From Isoetes taiwanensis (taxonomy: Eukaryota; Streptophyta; Lycopodiopsida; Isoetales; Isoetaceae), in the NCBI GenBank assembly GCA_021234155.1, contig JAJEKV010000316.1, positions 250,001 through 314,000 on the forward strand: a stretch of 64,000 bases of DNA, read 5' to 3'. Positions 34,561 through 45,159 of this stretch are shown in pieces (the stretch's first letter is position 1; every line of letters begins with the position of its first letter). Below the pieces are notes generated by a model, which did not search any database, had not been told where the DNA came from, and saw nothing but the letters and a program-made list of their open reading frames with translations. The position numbers were made by a program, and so were the translations under genes.

Positions 34561-35880
34561 ATCCAAAAAGTAGGTTAGAAATAGATTACGACTTTTATAG
34601 CAATAGGATCGGGACTATTGCACCTATGCAGCATTTCTCCCGCCTTTTGTGTGAACACAAAAATGCAAGCTCCAAATTCATAACCCTAACCCTAAAATTA
34701 AGCAACATGACAAAACCCTAAACTTCAATCAAGCCGAAAATGCGAGATGAGATTTTGGGAAAGGATGTCTCTGCTCGTACCTTTCGTAGAGATAGAAGGA
34801 AAAGGATAAGGATATTGGATGTGCGGCAAGAGCAACAACAGCAAATTCGACCTTTACTACAAAATCAGAGTTTTAAGGATGAGCAAGAGTCGACTGAGGC
34901 ATTGGAAATCACTGCTCCAGCTCCAGCTCCAGCTCCAGCTCTAGCTCAAGGAGTGATGCCGTTGAACACATTCGAGATTCAAAATTGCAGGGCAGCATTG
35001 TAAGGTTGCAACATTGTTTGGATAAGCACCAGGTTAGCATTCATGGACAAGAGGAAATTTTCCATCATCTTTTTGATGGTTTTAAGAAAGAAGAAAGTGA
35101 TTCTCTTGCAAATTTGCTTTTGAGAACAAACTCAAATCTTCTACCTTCATCATGGCATAGGTAATACTATAAATAATGTAGGTATTTGATGAGCTTGAAG
35201 ATTCAAAAATTAACATGCCATTTCAAACTCAGGTTGCATGCCATGCTTAAGGACTTGGGATGTCCTTCTTTGCAGAAGAGGATGGTTCACATTTATGAAA
35301 AACAACTTGAGTTTGAATTGCTACCACTTGAGGATTTGATCAAGACGCTTTGGAGGAGTCCAACATTTCAAACAAATATGCAGGTTGCTTGGAGAGAGAG
35401 AGATACATGGGGGGAAGGTATAGTTCATGAGTAGGCATGGTTGTATCCAAAATCTATGTGGGAATTGCCTGTTGTTTGTAAGAATTGTGGTTCAATTTAC
35501 AAAGCATTCCCCCCATCAGAGAAAGTTGAGACGTTGGTAGAGGCTTGGGATGATGAGGCTAAACTATACAATTTCATTTCTTCTGCTTGCTACAAGAGGT
35601 TTTGCAAGGTAAGTCTTTGTCATTTTATAAAGGTAAATCTTTTTCATTTTAAAGATAAGTCTTTTTGCAAGATCAGTTTAAAGCATATATTTTAAAGTAA
35701 GTATTACTAAAATAGCACACTTTGTATAGGGAAATTCATGGAATATAGTTATTGGGTGCCAGCATGATGGGTTTCAGTTTCCAAAAGCAAGCAATCTCGA
35801 AGTAGCATGGTTTGCAATGCCATGTTTTTGAATGGAGGAAAAAACACGCTAATTCATACCCAATTTTGTTTGCGCCACAA

Positions 35881-35888
35881 AAGGGAAT
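35881..35888. repeat. Target-site duplication, left (AAGGGAAT)
   Basis: aagggaat directly precedes the (ggaa)n tail. The matching copy is at 38822-38829. Confidence 0.7.
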
Positions 35889-38821
35889 AAAGGAAGGAAG
35901 GAAGAAAGGAAGGTACTTTTATCGTCCACGGAGACCAATCGGTCTATGGGAGGCTGATTGCTGCCACAGTTTTTCCCTCGAAAACCCTTCGGGGCGGGGG
36001 TTTTTTAATCCGGCAAGAATCCGCTTCTGCGCGGGCCGCTGAGCCAACATCGTCCCGTGATAGATGAGCCGGGCGGATGACCTGGTGCAAAAGCTGTATG
36101 CCATCCCCATGCTCGATGAAGCCGGGGCTCTAATCGATCAATGTAGAGGCCAAAAAGTGTTGGCGAGAGGGGGCAACCCCGGGACCCGATACCTATCGGT
36201 GAATGCTTGGCTCACGGCTGCATCCTGCCAAAAACAACTATATGGGTTCCCGCACGCTGGAGCCCCAGTTGACGCAGCTCTAGCCTACGGCTTTCCCCGG
36301 GAACAGATACAAAAAGCCCGCGGAAGTCCACAAAGCGGCAAATACAAGTCCGCCGATGATTCGGGTCGTTTTCGCCTTCAAGGCCCGCGTGTAAAGATAT
36401 GGTCAATCGTTGAGTGAAGTGGGTCTAAAGCACGCCTTTGTGTGAGGGTTTCGCGACATCCGCCAGTCCGCCTCGCGCCGGTCAACCGGCTGCTTCGAAT
36501 GCCCGCCATGATTTTGGCAAACACCGAATCGACCATGATCGTCCGATAATTGGCGGACGGTGGGTCGGTCGTCTTTGTGAATGGGAACAACCGCTTGTGG
36601 TCCATTGGTTGGGAGACCTTCCGCAATGCTCAGTTGAACAGTGGTAGTGAGGACCGCACGTTGTTGCCCCGCCCATTTGAGTAACTCGGCTCGATACCAT
36701 CGAGGTGTTTTGCCTTCCCATTAGCCACCGTTGCAGGCCCTCCTCAACATCCTCGCCCACGTGAACCAATGGGGGCCATCCCGGTGGGGTATGGGCACGC
36801 TGCCCCCGGGCGGTCATAGAGCCGCTGCAGTAACCGCTCCTAATTGCCGGGTGTGATGTCCCCAGAGGTCGGGCTGGCCTTGGCACTCTCGCCAAAAGGT
36901 TCGAGGATGAGTGTCCAAAGGGCCGAACATCTCCCCCGATGTTCGGCAAGGTACCGCCTTTTGTGTCCTTCGGATGGGTGCGGTAATCGCGGTGGTGCTC
37001 CGCAAGCTGGTACCTGGATCCGAATCGTGATTCGGCCGCGGCTATTCTTTACACTCCGCATCAAACCATCGGTTTACGCGGAATGTTGTTGACCCTGGCG
37101 AAGCGGGGAAGGGGTTCGCCAGCACCCGTCCACGCATCCCATAATAGCCAAGTCACCGGGTCTGCCTCACGCTGCTCTAGTGTGGAGGTCCGCGGAATTA
37201 CCGGGAGGGCGCCCATGAGCATCTCGGCTCTCGCCGCTCATAATCTAGTCTCAACCGAGGACGGCGAGGGGCTGGCATAGTGGGGGTTCCCGCGCTTGCC
37301 AAACCAGGTCCAAATAAAGTGGAGGTGATCTCGAGTCGGCCTCCTCATCCCCCGGCTCCAGGCTCACCCGGAAACGACCGATGAGATGCATATCTTGTGT
37401 AACTACGAAGCACATAGTCCACCACACTAGACCCCCCCTCGATTGTCCTGCCTCGCATGTGCACTGGCGGCAGAATCGGGCCACGCGGAAAGGCCATTGC
37501 AAATTATCAAGTCAAAATGCCACATAGCAGGAGCAAATGCTCGCCAAAGCGAAGTGACATGGTGTCATCCGACCCTCGTGGCGGGTTGTTTCAAGGGCGA
37601 AGCCGCAGGACATCGTCGGCCGAGGGGGTCAAGTCGCATGGGCTGCTCTACTCGTCAGTGCATTGAAATCTCCAAGAGGGACGATCCTACCCAACCGGCT
37701 GCCGGTGTTGCCAGATGTCATCATATAGATCGACATAAGGGTCCATCCTATCCGCGACGGGGTGGCCGCGATAGAAGGTGCCGTCTGCGTGAGGGAAATA
37801 ACAGCGCCGTAAAAAAGAGGGTTGCCACTGGTATTATGCACACGAACCCACAAGTACCGGTTGGCGGCCGGCTGCTGCCTTCCGGAGGGTAAATCAATGT
37901 GCCAAGGTTGTCCGGGTAGTAGCAAACCACTCCACCATGACCCCTCCGTCCCCGCATGTGTATTGAAGACCGAGAAATGTTGGTAACCCTACAGATCAGG
38001 TAGCCCGTGCTCAAAGATGCTCCCATGTTCCATGAGAAAGATGAGATCCATATCTACCGCCACCTGAAGTTCGTGACCGTCCCCCTCGCAAGGGAAGCCT
38101 CTTCGAATTCCATGAGACCACCCGGAGACACATTTCCTATTTTGTCGAAGGATGGTATCTGCAGCCTGAAGTCGCGGGGAGGACGGAAAGTAGAGGTGAG
38201 TGAGAAGTAGATGGAGCGAGGCAAAGATGTGGTCGAGAGAGTGGATGGGCCGTGAGGGAGCAAAAAGGAGGGAGCGGGAGAGAAGGGGGCCGGTAGGAGA
38301 AGCGTAAGGTGGCCGCGTCGGCACCCGGCAGCGTTGGGGCTCGCGGGTCTGCAGAAGCAGGGGCTCGTCGGAAAATGTGCATCCCCGCCGAACCAATCCG
38401 GCCGCACTCCCTCGGTGGCTAATGCCTCGACCTCGACAAGCTCCCCGCCTGTTGTGCCTCCCTATTGCACGGGTGTGAGGTCCCCGATCCACGTCTTGGA
38501 TGTCCCCTTCAAGATCCGCCCCCGGTGCAATATGGCATCACGCACTGCATCCGCAACCGCGAATATGACAATGCGGTCCACGCACGGGCGCCGAGCCCCA
38601 TGATCGCTGCTCGAGAAATGAACTGCCCGGGAATGTCATCCGGACATAGAATGTGTGTTCGGATGTTGTGGGCGCAGACTCTCCCCGCTGCATTACGGCA
38701 TGCCTCGAACTACCATTGTGGCCTCTCGCCGGCCCCGAGTTCCCAGCGGCTACCACGGGTCAAAAGGTGGGTGAGGGCCGGTCCCGGTGGGGGGGTGGTG
38801 GTGGTGGCTGGGATGGCGTGG
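35889..38821 (-). mobile_element. GC-rich degenerate LINE inserted in the CACTA transposase
   Basis: A G+C-rich block abruptly interrupts AT-rich transposase exons. On the minus strand it shows pieces of a LINE ORF2: an endonuclease part (NISRSSIHMRGRRGHGG, YLWVRVHNTSGNPLFYGAV, then GDFNALT near 37670) and an RT part (NYRTIMVDSVFAKIMAG near 36520, STIDHIFT near 36390, RFVDFR near 36330, PLSPTLFGLYIDRLEPRL near 36150). Frames are broken by several indels. The 3' end is at the left: ccgattggtctccgtggacg, then ataaaa and a ttcc-type tail. Identical 8-bp flanks support ordinary target-primed insertion. GC-rich codons unlike every neighbour suggest a distinct LINE lineage. Confidence 0.82.
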
Positions 38822-38829
38822 AAGGGAAT
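38822..38829. repeat. Target-site duplication, right (AAGGGAAT)
   Basis: Same octamer as 35881-35888. Transposase coding sequence resumes immediately after (QKLPKDYMKLF). Confidence 0.7.
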
Positions 38830-39642
38830 TCAAAAGTTGCCAAAGGACTATATGAAACTCTTCTGTGATCCGCTTCTTCAAGAATTGAAAACTTTGTTTC
38901 TCAATGGGATTCACTTAGAAGGAGTAGAAGAAGTTGTTCGTGTTGTTCTCTTCTTTTGGATGGGAGATCATCTAGCCCAGCTTGATCTCGGTATGTTTCT
39001 AGGTGGAACCAATTGTCGAAGAGACAATCCAATAGTTTCTTATATTCAAACAGGTATCTATGCTTATAATTATCTCTTGACCATGGTTCTCTTATCTTAT
39101 GCATCTTAATATAAGCTTTCCAACTCACTTTCAGGTAGACAAGAGTTCGGAGGAGTCAGGCGTGTGTTCAGCAATGCTATGGAACAAGTCATAGATCCTA
39201 CATCGAAAAAGACCTTGGCAGAATACTTGGACGTTCTTCAACAATGGCAAAGATCAACAAACGTTGATGTTTTGGAGAACTTTGGTCTCAAAGGAGAAAG
39301 CTTTTTATGGGAGCTTCAAAGGCTCTATGGATTTCGCCCACATGAAGATCTCGTCTTTGACTTATTTCATGTATTATTGATAGGAGCAGTGAAGTTCTTC
39401 ATCAAGAAACTTATGGCTCTCCTCGAAGCAGCCAATCAACTTCTTTTGAATTTAGATCAAATTGTGCAAGAAATTTATAGGTGAGCTTCGTAAAGGGCAC
39501 TGGCCTGCTCAACCCAGCAAATACTATAAAGGATTCAAAGGTGAGGATTATCAGAAGTTTGCTCAATGGTGTTTAGCAGAAGTGCTAAGGAGATTTCCAG
39601 ATCATGTCATCCCAGGTAATCAATCTCATTTATATGTCTAGA

Positions 39643-39712
39643 GTTTTATTTTTATTTTTATTTTTATTTTTATTTTTATTTTTATTTTTATTTTTATTTT
39701 TATTTTTATTCA
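39643..39712 (+). repeat. (TTTTTA)n microsatellite in a transposase intron
   Basis: About eleven uninterrupted hexamers between a gtaatc donor and a tttgcag acceptor. Confidence 0.95.
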
Positions 39713-40924
39713 TATATACTTTGCAGTTGAAGTGAAGCAAATTGGAATTTTACTTGTAAAGTTTGTCAATTTCTTCTTCGGATGGAGTCGAGTTCATGGA
39801 TGCTCAGAGCATGATCTCAATAGGATGAGAAAGGTGCTTGCATCTTGGTGGGTAAAATCCGAGCAGCAATTTGGATGTAATGCATCTCCAAAGCAACATA
39901 ATCTTGGTGAGTCATCAAAATTTTTATTCTTAGTAGCATAACATTCTTAAATTTTTATTCTCACTCTACAGGAGTTGGTGAAGTCATTGATGATATTTTG
40001 AGGCGTGGACCTCATGATGGCACTTGGTGTTTCCCTCAAGAGCGAGATGTGAAGATTCATAAGCAAGTGAAGACCAACAACTTGGAAGTTGAACTTACCT
40101 ATATGAGGTATCATGCCCGTTACCTTTTCACCACAACTTTCCTTGAAGCCGAAGAAGGCAATCCTGCTGAGTACACTTTGAAAGAGGTACACAAGTACAT
40201 TTGGCTACCAGTTGGCATTCAAGACCATAGGAAAGGAATTATTCAAGTGCCATCAGTAGAAATATCTAAAAGCATTATGGATAACTTAGAATACCTTCCA
40301 ACTCATTGTGGCTGCAAGGAGGCCATTGTGAAGAAGGGCATAGTTATAGGATCAGCCAAGAGTGAGCAAAAAAGGGTGATTATAGACTTGACTGGTGTGA
40401 TGGAGCTGAATGGTTTACATGATCAAACACTTATGAAGAGGCAAAGTTACAAGTTTAAGAAGGTTCTTTTTTGTGGAACTATCTATAAAGAAGGAGACTA
40501 TGTGTCATCGCAAGAGTTAAGTGAGGAAAACCATGTAGAGCCCAAGGGTAATATATCAACAATCTTTGTTCATGAATCTGTTGGAGAGCTAAAGAGTTAC
40601 TACAAGGCAAACTACTTCTATCGAGGCAACAAAGATCCATTTACAGAGGCATGGATCCTTTCCTTAGATATAGCCTTTGGAAAGACCAGATTTATTAACT
40701 CTCTAGTTCAAAAGTTCATCCCTGTGCCATATGATGATACAAAGATTCTAGGGTATGAGCTAATCCAACGGACCAACATGTAATCTTTTGACTGGTATAA
40801 TAAGTATTAATAAGATTACTGCAAAGGTTTAAATGTTATTAGTTACATTAGTGGTGTTCTCAAATTGGCAATCTAAAGCAACACCCAATTTCTAAAGCAA
40901 GAATCACTGAAATATTAACTTAAA

Positions 40925-41602
40925 TATAATCCTCATCCTCCTTTTCCTTCATTCCCTTTTCATGTGAATCTCCATTATCCTCATCCCCCCATTATCCTCA
41001 TCCCCATTGCAATTCCCCCACTAGGTCCTCATTACCCTTACTAACCTTATCCCCCATTCTAAATTGCAATTTCCCATTGTAAATTACAATCCTTCATTGC
41101 TCCCTCATTACCCCTACTAACCCTGGCTACCCCATTTCTCGTCATCCCCCATTCTTCATTTTTTTAGTAGAAATTCCCATGTTCTAAATTGCAATCCTCC
41201 TATTACTCCTTCATTACCCCCAGTAGCCCTGACTACCCCATTTCTCGCATCCCCCATTCTTCATTTCTTACAAAAAATCCCCATGTTCTAAAATTGCAAT
41301 CCCCCATTACTCCCTCATTACCCCTACTAACACTAACTACCCCGTTTCTCCTCATCCCCCATTCTTTTTTTTTTTTTTGAAGGAATCCCCATGTTCTAAA
41401 TTATAATTATTACTCCATCATTACCCCTAGTACCCCTGACTACCCCATTTCTCCTCATCCTCCATTCTTTATTTTTTACAGAAAATCCCCATGTTATAAA
41501 TTGCAATCCCCCTATTACTCTCTCAGTACCCCTAACATAGAACTAAAATCCTCTTCTTCTCAAAAAATTATCCTTTGCTCGTCAATCCCCCATTTCCAAA
41601 AG
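40925..41602 (+). repeat. CACTA right subterminal array
   Basis: Direct repeats of ccccatgttctaaattgcaa, tcccccattactccctcatt, acccctactaaccctgacta and tctcctcatcccccattctt, about five to six turns. The C-rich character matches the left array, although the words differ. Confidence 0.8.
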
Positions 41603-41642
41603 GGGGTATTTTAAGGAGCATGTGGGCATCATTTTTTATGTG
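41603..41642 (-). repeat. CACTA right terminal inverted repeat
   Basis: Read on the minus strand it begins CACATAAAAAATGATGCCCA. It is followed outside by cga, the partner of gga at 18377-18379. Confidence 0.88.
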
Positions 41643-41645
41643 CGA

Positions 41646-42330
41646 GTTTTTTTGTTGAATTTTGGGATGTTCTGGGAGCTGATATTACTACAACAATTAA
41701 AGTCATATGGGCATGCAGGAAAATGCATCCAGCTATTGCTACAGACATTATTACACGTGTTCCTAAAGTAGAGAGGCCTATGCAGTTCCATGAATGATGC
41801 CCCATTGTGCTAAACAATACACTCTACAAGATTGTGGATAAGATAATAGCCAAAGGACAGAAAAAGGGATTAGCTAGAATAATTGGTCCTTGGTCCTCTC
41901 TTAAAAATATAGTTAGTAATGGGTCAAGAAGTAGGAAAATATATAAGCAGTTACTAAAACAAAGTTGATGTTATATCAGGTAGTCCAGACTCAGAGGAGC
42001 AATGATTGATCTGTGACGAGTAGGTGTAAAAGCTCAAGGATTATCAGGTGAAGCCCCTATATAGATTGCTACTTCAAAAGATGAAGCCCCTATATAGATT
42101 GCTAGTTCAAAATGCATATGCTAAGAATGGAACAAGAGGATGTTTTACATCGCATAGTCAATAGTTGGAATCTTTGGACATTGAAGAAGGTTCAATACTT
42201 CATATGGTTGGCATGGCAAGGGTCCATCTACCATGACCAGACTTAAAGCCCATCTGTCTTATTTGAAAGAAAATATAAAACAATACAAAGAAACAAATGC
42301 ATGACAAAATATATTACTCGCCTACAATCT
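41646..42330 (+). mobile_element. LINE fragment, right flank of the CACTA insertion
   Basis: It starts gtttttttgttgaattttgg and repeats, at about 95% identity, the sequence at 44450-45125. It encodes RT remnants (VIWACRKMHPAIATDII, then KPQ-like ERPMQFHE) with stops. A ~25-bp internal tandem (gaagcccctatatagattgc twice) is shared by both copies. Confidence 0.85.
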
Positions 42331-43375
42331 TCAGTCGCATTCTTTAATATGCTTGAATGACTTGTCGTATAATCAATCAATGCCTGCTAAAATCAAATTA
42401 AACATGTACATATACGTGACCTCTATCTATTTATTCTGTAAGAGGTCAGTTCATCCTATTTATGTTCTACCTTACTCTGTAACAAGTCAGTTCTATTTCT
42501 GTTCTACCTATTTATTTCTGTTCTACCAGTTACGTGATGGTGACTGTCACTACAAGAGTTCGAGCTCTAGAGCCATGGCAGCATGATTGATCTCTCATGA
42601 AGTGGACTTGCAATTTAGGAAAAGTGAATGGTTAGGTGGCTTAGGCTTTACGGAGAGTTATAGCTGCAGATTTTTGCGCATTGCAGTTTTCAAGTGGATA
42701 GTGATTCTTGGTGTTTTTGTTTCAAGCTCTTCTATTCCAAGGGAATGCCTTAGAAACTTGATGGCTAGCAGCAGAGACTTAGGTAAAGTGGATCATTGCA
42801 CCAAGACATTTCATGTCCACGGAGGAGCATAAAATAACAAGACATTTGAATCCTCATACAATCAGAACAGACCTTATCAAGACAATGATTTTGATAAAAG
42901 TAAGTCTCTTCCACAAGTTCCTTAATTTCTCAAAACATAGCCAAATATGAAGGTAATAATGGAGTGCATTAAGAAAAGGTTAAAGCTAAGGTATATTATA
43001 CAATTGATATAAAACACATTCGTACATACTAAAACTAATTGGAACAGTAACTTTTAAAACTATCGACAATTCTGATAACACCAATGTATCTCATGCGGTT
43101 GGCTTGAGGACAGTATTACAGAGCTGTGAGAGGCCCTGGTTGAAGAAAGGTTCTTCCCAGATCACCTGTTTATTGGTGAAGCAGGAGTAATGCCTGAGAT
43201 ACTCCAGCTTCTTGTTGAAAGTTGGCTAGCCAATACTTAGGCAATAGTGAGGCTATTTACAATGAATGNGCTGAGGATATATTGTCGTTAAAATTTATTG
43301 GTTCAACTATAGTTGCCCTTTGTTGGTTCAATCTTTTTATCTTATCGTAAGGTTGAAAAGACGAAGTATGGCCAA
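42331..43375. other. Interval between LINE copies, nothing recognised
   Basis: AT-rich with no supported gene. It contains cactacaagag at about 42549, discussed among the rejected items, and a single ambiguous base N at 43269. Confidence 0.5.
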
Positions 43376-45130
43376 ATCCTCCTCAGCCAGTAATGATAGT
43401 CACTTCTTTCAGTGGTATGGATGGTAGCTCAACCTCCAATTACCTGGATACTTGCTGGAGACCTAAACATGACAGATAGCTGAGACCAGAACTTAGGCTT
43501 GCATGGAAACTTACAGAAAAAAGAGAAAGCTCAATGGGAAAAACTAACGTGAATTGGACCTTTATCTTATTCCCCCATCTAATTGTCTCTATTCTTGGTC
43601 TAGTAAGCAAAAAGACAAGAAGTGAGTATACTGCCTATTGCATCAGTTCTACATAGCAAATAAAGAAATAAAGGTTCTTAAAAACTGCTTTGTGGAAGCA
43701 GATCTGGATTACACTTATTCGGATCACATCCCTTCGAGAACATTAAGAAGCCACATCAGAAGTCTTGCTCTCCATTTAGATTCAATACCGGCTGGCTAAA
43801 CAAGGTTAAACTCTGCTCCGAATTCATGAAGTTTATGCAGGAACTTCCCTCTTATGCTCATATGCCTAGTATGACAAGATGGTGCAGAAAGATAAAGGAA
43901 ATAAAAAAATGGGCTAAAGAATTGGGTACTCTTAAAGTGTAGGTCAAACAGGTTAAAACCGAGTTGTATAGCAAGATCAAGATGGTTAGACAGAGCCTTA
44001 TCTCAAACCACGTAAGATGCCATGCTGCACAAAAGGGAAGATGAGCTAGAAAATCGAACCAGAGCTATTAATGAAGTTGAGGTTAAAGAGACAGATGTCA
44101 GATCGAAGACCAAGCACTACCTAGAAATAGATAATGCAAATTCTAAACTGTTCTTTAAAATGGCTGTTGCCAAATTAGCATCAAATTGTATAAATGAATT
44201 GTTAGATGGACAGGTAGCCAAGGTCTCCAACCCAAAGCAAATTGAGAACATGTTTCTGAATAAGTATAAAGAGTTACTTGATGTCCAGAAGATTGTTAAC
44301 CACCAGCAAAGCCTCTTTGATGAATAAAATTCTCTGAGGATGAGAATAGGCAGATGATGACGGAGATCACTAAGGAAGACGTCTTTAGGGTGCTCTCTTC
44401 TTTGAGTTGTGGCAAGTCTCTAGGACCAGACGGCTTCCCTTCGGAGTTTTTTGTTGAATTTTGGGATGTTCTGGGAGCTAATATTACAGCAATAATTAAA
44501 GTCATATGGGCATGCAGGGAAATGCATCCAGCTATTGCTACAGACATTATTACGCTTAGTAGAGAGGCCTATGCAGTTCCATGAATGATGCCCCATTGTG
44601 CTAAACAATACCCTCTACAAGATTGTGGATAAGATAATAGCCAAAGGACTGAAAAAGGGATTAGCAAGAATAATTGGTCCTTGGTCATCTCTTAAAAATA
44701 TAGTTAGTAATGGGTCAAGAAGTAGGAAAATGTATAACCAGTTACTAAAACAAAGTTGATGTTATATCAGGTAGTCCAGACTCAGAGGGACAATGATTGA
44801 TCTGTGACGAGTAGGTGTAAAAGCTCAAGGATTATCAGGTGAAGCCCCTATATAGATTGCTACTTCAAAAGGTGAAGCCCCTATATAGATTGCTAGTTCA
44901 AAATGCATGTATGCTGCTAAGCATGGAACAGGAGGATGTTTTACATCGTATAGTCAATAGTTGGAATCTTTGGACATTGAAGAAGGTTCAATACTTCATA
45001 TGGTTGGCATGGCAAGGGAGTCCATCTACCATGACCAGACTTAAGGCCCTTCTGTCTTATCCAAAGAAAATAGAAAACAATACAAAGAAACAAATGCATG
45101 ACAAAATATATTACTTGCCCACCATTCTGA
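43376..45130 (+). mobile_element. Degenerate LINE ORF2 (endonuclease C-terminal part to RT)
   Basis: Plus-strand remnants in order: ITWILAGDLNMTDS (endonuclease GDLNMT, compare GGDLNMT of the LINE at 1-1963), FRFNTGWLNKV, ENRTRAINEVEVKETDVRSK, DNANSKLFFKMAVAKLASN, ITKEDVFRVLSSL, GPDGFPSEFFVEFWDVLG and NNTLYKIVDKIIAKGLKKG. Multiple stops and indels are present. It is the most complete local copy and serves as reference for the interrupted LINE at 18.0/41.6 kb. Confidence 0.85.
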
Positions 45131-45159
45131 TTCTAAACTGCTCTAAGGTCTGGGTTCCA

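Larger units (their letters stand above)
34740..40783 (+). pseudogene. CACTA TNP2-like transposase gene, split by a LINE
   Basis: TNP2 catalyses CACTA excision and insertion. The first frame is at 34740 (MRDEILGKDVSARTFRRD, then an AP repeat), with a shift near 34985 into RLQHCLDKHQVSIHGQEE. The next exon, about 35186-35608, has an in-frame TAG at 35432 (CPSLQKRMVHIYEKQLEFEL, CKNCGSIYKAF). The exon from 35731 has GNSWNIVIGCQHDGFQF. A LINE occupies 35889-38821. Exons resume at 38830-39053 (FFWMGDHLAQLD), 39135-39615 (FGLKGESFLWELQ, HEDLVFDLFHVLLIGAVK, one frameshift at about 39480; HWPAQPSKYYKGFKG), 39727-39906 (KFVNFFFGWSRVHG) and 39972-40783. The last has DDILRRGPHDGTWCFPQERD, which fits the DUF4218 pattern 'GPV..RWM.P.ER', and a long C-terminus. 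The stop, the frameshifts and the insertion make it inactive. Confidence 0.7.
18380..41642 (+). mobile_element. ~23.3-kb CACTA-superfamily DNA transposon with cargo
   Basis: Four independent signs support this call. (1) The terminal inverted repeats match at 35 of 40 positions; left starts CACATCAAAAACGATGCCCA, right (minus strand) CACATAAAAAATGATGCCCA. (2) The flanking 3-bp duplication is gga (18377-18379) and cga (41643-41645). (3) The flanks are two halves of one LINE sequence (…cctccgga | gtttttttgttgaa…), matching the uninterrupted copy at about 44435-44460. (4) C-rich subterminal arrays lie inside both ends, with a TNP2-like transposase and a TNP1-like gene within. CAC termini, 3-bp target duplications and subterminal repeats are CACTA hallmarks. 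Cargo includes C48-like, HAD and ARF sequences. A later GC-rich LINE insertion accounts for about 2.9 kb. Confidence 0.85.

Noticed and set aside
34680-34700. aaccctaaccctaaaa, a telomere-like run
   Set aside because: Only two units; such words are common in plant promoters and not evidence of an interstitial telomere.
36482-38603. Many long plus- and minus-strand frames in the GC-rich block
   Set aside because: High GC lowers stop frequency. Only the minus-strand pieces with endonuclease and RT blocks make sense, and they change frame repeatedly.
42549-42559. cactacaagag, a second canonical CACTA terminus that could pair with the end at 63359
   Set aside because: Only the first 11 bases match. 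Inner sequence lacks the CGACGAT motifs, and the flanking triplets (tgt and gtt) do not match, so a 20.8-kb element is not supported.
43269-43269. Single ambiguous base (N)
   Set aside because: An assembly or consensus uncertainty, not biology. It lies outside the called coding remnants.
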